From NCBI GenBank assembly GCA_011391835.1, contig JAABPS010000225.1, forward strand, positions 1-5,195: a stretch of DNA of 5,195 bases, written 5' to 3'. Below are positions 4,756-5,195 of this stretch, piece by piece (within the stretch, counting starts at the first letter, position 1; the number at the start of each line of letters is the position of its first letter). The notes under the pieces are model-generated. The model had not been told where the DNA came from and ran no database searches. It was given only the letters and a program-made list of their open reading frames with translations. This stretch comes from Desulfobacteraceae bacterium (GTDB lineage Bacteria; Desulfobacterota; Desulfobacteria; Desulfobacterales; JAABPS01). Position numbers and translations under genes: made by a program.

Positions 4756-5195
4756 ATGATACGATGAAATACTATCCAGTCAATTTAGATATCAGAGGGC
4801 AGCGGTGCCTGGTGGCAGGGGGTGGAAAGGTGGGCGCCCGAAAGGTAAAGACATTATTGGACTGTGATGCGGATGTAACGGTGGTCAGCCCTATGGTTAT
4901 AGACACATTGCAGACGCTTGCGGATACCGGGAAAATAACACTTGAAAAACGAGAGTACCGGAAAACGGATCTGGTAGGAATGTTCCTGGTGATTGGCACG
5001 ACAGATGATGAATCCCTTAACCGGAAAATCTATTTAGATGCGCAGAAGCAAAATGTGCTGTGCAACATTGCAGACAGCCCTGAATCTTGTAATTTTATCC
5101 TTCCGTCAATTGTCCAGAGAGGGGATCTGATTATTGCGATTTCGACGTCAGGTACCAGCCCTGCATTTGCCAAGAAACTGAGAAAAGACCTTGAA
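4752..5195 (+). CDS. siroheme synthase-type precorrin-2 dehydrogenase/ferrochelatase, 5' part
   Basis: 148 codons are present before the window ends, in frame. The product is the NAD-binding half of the CysG-N/Met8p family, which oxidises precorrin-2 to sirohydrochlorin and may insert iron to give siroheme for sulfite and nitrite reductases, or feed haem synthesis by the siroheme route. Visible are YYPVNLDIRG at 7-16, the glycine-rich nucleotide loop AGGGKVGARK at 22-31, an acid VVSP at 44-47, CNIADSPESCNFILPS at 104-119 with the likely catalytic aspartate D108, and ISTSGTSPAFAKKLR at 130-144. Two in-frame starts are possible, 4752 and 4764. Most relatives begin near MKYYPV, which is 4764, but 4752 fits the ATGA overlap with the mini-ORF. 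Neither has a Shine-Dalgarno. The C-terminal part is outside the window, so I cannot tell whether a methyltransferase domain is fused. Confidence 0.9.
   Translation, partial: MNDTMKYYPVNLDIRGQRCLVAGGGKVGARKVKTLLDCDADVTVVSPMVIDTLQTLADTGKITLEKREYRKTDLVGMFLVIGTTDDESLNRKIYLDAQKQNVLCNIADSPESCNFILPSIVQRGDLIIAISTSGTSPAFAKKLRKDLE

Overview
The window looks like chromosome from a Gram-negative anaerobe of the Desulfobacterota (a Desulfobacterales-like sulfate reducer). This rests on the right-hand gene order (DHH phosphoesterase, metallo-beta-lactamase-fold hydrolase, siroheme-synthase-type dehydrogenase), on the style of the DHH protein and on the intergenic repeat families. It is an inference from remembered genome patterns, not from a search.

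Left block (1-1021, minus strand): a four-segment DUF4956 membrane protein is followed, 9 bases after its stop, by the 5' part of a VTC-type polyphosphate polymerase gene that runs off the left edge. The two form a recognised bacterial pair, probably a membrane-anchored polyphosphate-type polymerase system.

Middle block (1022-2878): an AT-rich minus-strand gene (1263-2258) encodes a 331-residue exported protein of no family I recognise. It has a single calcium-loop-like D-x-D-G-x-G motif near the C-terminus. It sits between two repeat-bearing spacers. The left spacer has a perfect 12-bp palindrome of the GTAGGTTGGGTT type at 1217-1249. The right spacer is a 620-bp gene-free stretch. It holds a strong minus-strand terminator (2481-2525) with no gene in front of it, a nested palindromic element of the CGTCATTG...GGCAATC type (2603-2669), and a minus-strand promoter-like pair (2767-2795). 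Promoter, folded region and terminator together could define an unannotated RNA of about 280 nt.

Right block (2879-5195, plus strand): three co-directional genes that look like one operon. They are a DHH/DHHA1 phosphoesterase related to NrnA with an altered first metal motif, an RNase Z-like metallo-hydrolase with a complete metal site, and the 5' end of a precorrin-2 dehydrogenase/sirohydrochlorin ferrochelatase. A 14-codon mini-ORF with a good ribosome binding site ends in an ATGA overlap with the siroheme gene and may couple its translation to the upstream gene.

I found no convincing new defence or mobile system. The best leads are the possible RNA at about 2482-2760, the coupled mini-ORF at 4711-4755, the AT-rich exported orphan, and the DHH variant.
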